In this document: positions 12,873 to 13,909 of the stretch, piece after piece | How positions within the stretch are numbered: position 1 is the stretch's first letter | How the letters are laid out: each line of letters begins with the position of its first letter | DNA from: an uncultured Lachnospiraceae bacterium | GTDB taxonomy: Bacteria > Bacillota > Clostridia > Lachnospirales > Lachnospiraceae | Assembly (NCBI GenBank): GCA_945787485.1 | Contig: CALZHV010000046.1 | Coordinates: 1 to 13,909, forward strand | Reading direction: 5' to 3' | DNA: 13,909 nt | The notes under the pieces: generated by a model | Told to the model about the DNA's origin: nothing | Databases searched by the model: none | What the model saw: only the letters and a program-made list of their open reading frames with translations | Position numbers and translations under genes: made by a program

Positions 12873-13909
12873 CTACTCTGCCGTAATGGCATTAAACGGA
12901 CACTGGCTCTCACAAGCACCACATTTAATACATATACTGCTATCAATTGTGTATGGACTCTTAATAACACCTGAAATTGCACTGACAGGACAATTTCTTG
13001 CACATTTTGAACAACCCTTACACAACTCCGGATTAATCTTATAAGTTTTAAGTGCCTGGCAGTTACCTGTTCGACATTTCTTCTCAAGAACATGCTCTTC
13101 GTACTCATCTCTAAACAGTCTTAACGTACTAAGCACGGGAAGTGCCGCGCTCTTGCCAAGACCACACAAAGATGTATCTGTAATGGCTTCGCCGAGTTCC
13201 TGAAGAATGTTAAGCTGTTCCATAGTTCCTCTGCCTGCTACAATGTCTTCAAGAATCTCAAGCATGCGCTTGGTACCCTCACGACATGGTATACATTTGC
13301 CACAGCTTTCATTCTGCGTAAAGTTCATGAAGAATCTTGCCACCTCAACCATACAGGTATCTTCATCCATAATTACAAGTCCGCCTGAGCCAATCATGGC
13401 GCCCATTTTCTTTAACGAATCAAAGTCAAGCTTTACATCAAGGTCAGTTCCTACAAGGCAACCGCCTGAAGGACCACCTATTTGAACAGCCTTAAACTTC
13501 TTGCCGTTTTTGATACCACCTCCGATATCATATACTATTTCTCTTAAAGTCGTACCCATTGGCACTTCGATAAGACCGGTATTATTGATACTTCCTGTTA
13601 CTGCAAATGCTTTTGTTCCCGGACTGGTTTGTGTTCCGATTGTTTTATACCATGCAGCACCATTTGTTATTATCATAGGTACATTTGCATAAGTCTCGAC
13701 ATTATTTAAAACTGTTGGTTTTCCAAAAAGACCCTGTTCTACCGTTCTAGGTGGTTTTGTTCTTGGCATACCTCTTTCACCTTCGATGGAAGCTGTAAGT
13801 GCACTACCCTCGCCACATACAAATGCTCCTGCACCTCGGTTTATATGTAATTTAAAGCTGTATCCCGAACCAAGAATATTATCACCGAGAAGGCCTGCTT
13901 CCTCAGCCT
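12873..13909 (-). CDS. hydB: NADH-binding NuoF-like hydrogenase subunit HydB (HndC-like), partial
   Basis: The C-terminal 345 or so codons of a NuoF/HoxF-type flavoprotein; the gene continues past the right edge, so its start, the N-terminal [2Fe-2S] thioredoxin-like domain expected in HydB/HndC proteins and most of the FMN/NADH fold are not visible. Counting from the first full codon, residues 23-52 carry the NuoF block RGAGAFVCGEG and IEGERGMPRTKPP, followed by an SLBB-like region (about 90-145), the NuoF [4Fe-4S] site ESCGKCIPCREG (C202, C205, C208, C248) and a C-terminal two-cluster ferredoxin domain (C296, C299, C302, C306; C326, C329, C332, C336). The extra ferredoxin domain separates HydB/HndC from the Complex I subunit NuoF. 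It oxidises NAD(P)H and passes electrons to HydA. An apparent ATG at 13769 is internal, since the conserved reading frame continues upstream without a stop. Confidence 0.93.
   Translation of the reverse strand, partial: AEEAGLLGDNILGSGYSFKLHINRGAGAFVCGEGSALTASIEGERGMPRTKPPRTVEQGLFGKPTVLNNVETYANVPMIITNGAAWYKTIGTQTSPGTKAFAVTGSINNTGLIEVPMGTTLREIVYDIGGGIKNGKKFKAVQIGGPSGGCLVGTDLDVKLDFDSLKKMGAMIGSGGLVIMDEDTCMVEVARFFMNFTQNESCGKCIPCREGTKRMLEILEDIVAGRGTMEQLNILQELGEAITDTSLCGLGKSAALPVLSTLRLFRDEYEEHVLEKKCRTGNCQALKTYKINPELCKGCSKCARNCPVSAISGVIKSPYTIDSSICIKCGACESQCPFNAITAE

Noticed and set aside
13767..13769. ATG at 13769 as the start of a 298-residue protein
   Set aside because: The same frame continues upstream to the window edge with conserved NuoF sequence (RGAGAFVCGEG), so this Met is internal.
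1..13909. Defence system, CRISPR array, prophage or insertion sequence
   Set aside because: No spaced direct repeats, transposase, integrase, nuclease-defence or toxin-antitoxin motifs were seen on either strand.

Overview
The window reads as chromosomal DNA of a low-GC anaerobic Firmicute, most likely a Lachnospiraceae gut or rumen bacterium. The grounds are an [FeFe] hydrogenase HydA next to a NuoF-like HydB (the electron-bifurcating pair of fermentative clostridia), a UgpC/MsmX-type sugar ABC ATPase, strong AGGAGG ribosome sites, AT-rich intergenic DNA and AAA-rich coding. The genus cannot be fixed from what is visible. Nearly all genes lie on the minus strand. The exceptions are one SDR oxidoreductase gene and one tRNA-Thr gene. 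No insertion sequence, phage gene, CRISPR array, rRNA gene or toxin-antitoxin pair was seen.

Layout from left to right. (1) 1-134 is the N-terminal end of an ABC-transporter ATPase gene that runs off the left edge, with a 28-bp dyad in its upstream region. (2) 394-936 encodes a small membrane-anchored LytR_C-domain protein with a hairpin terminator and a good promoter. It is divergent from an SDR reductase at 1108-1833, and the two core promoters appear to overlap. (3) 1913-5216 is a two-component system: an OmpR-family regulator followed by an 864-residue multi-pass sensor kinase with a very large, acidic, Tyr-rich external region. (4) 5301-6425 encodes a DUF389 membrane protein whose start region contains a GNRA hairpin between the Shine-Dalgarno sequence and the ATG. 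(5) 6526-10289 is a tightly packed four-gene operon, in transcription order: condensation-like acyltransferase with HxxxDG, six-span membrane protein with an N-terminal zinc ribbon (DUF6320-like), HSL-type alpha/beta-hydrolase, and nitrilase-family (omega-amidase-like) amidohydrolase. (6) 10364-10522 holds a tRNA-Thr(CGU) gene with its own promoter and strong terminator. (7) 10524-13909 is the hydrogenase operon: hydB (cut by the right edge), hydA and a HAD phosphatase.

How the genes may work together. HydB and HydA would couple NAD(P)H and reduced ferredoxin oxidation to H2 formation, and the HAD phosphatase is co-transcribed with them through ribosome sites embedded in the preceding stop codons. 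The acyltransferase operon pairs an enzyme family that forms acyl esters or amides with one that breaks esters and one that breaks amides, joined by a membrane protein with a metal-binding head. It is the best candidate here for an undescribed small-molecule or lipid acyl-modification pathway, but its substrate cannot be read from sequence. The two-component system and DUF389 gene lie in a row with no clear terminator between them and may belong to one envelope-sensing unit.
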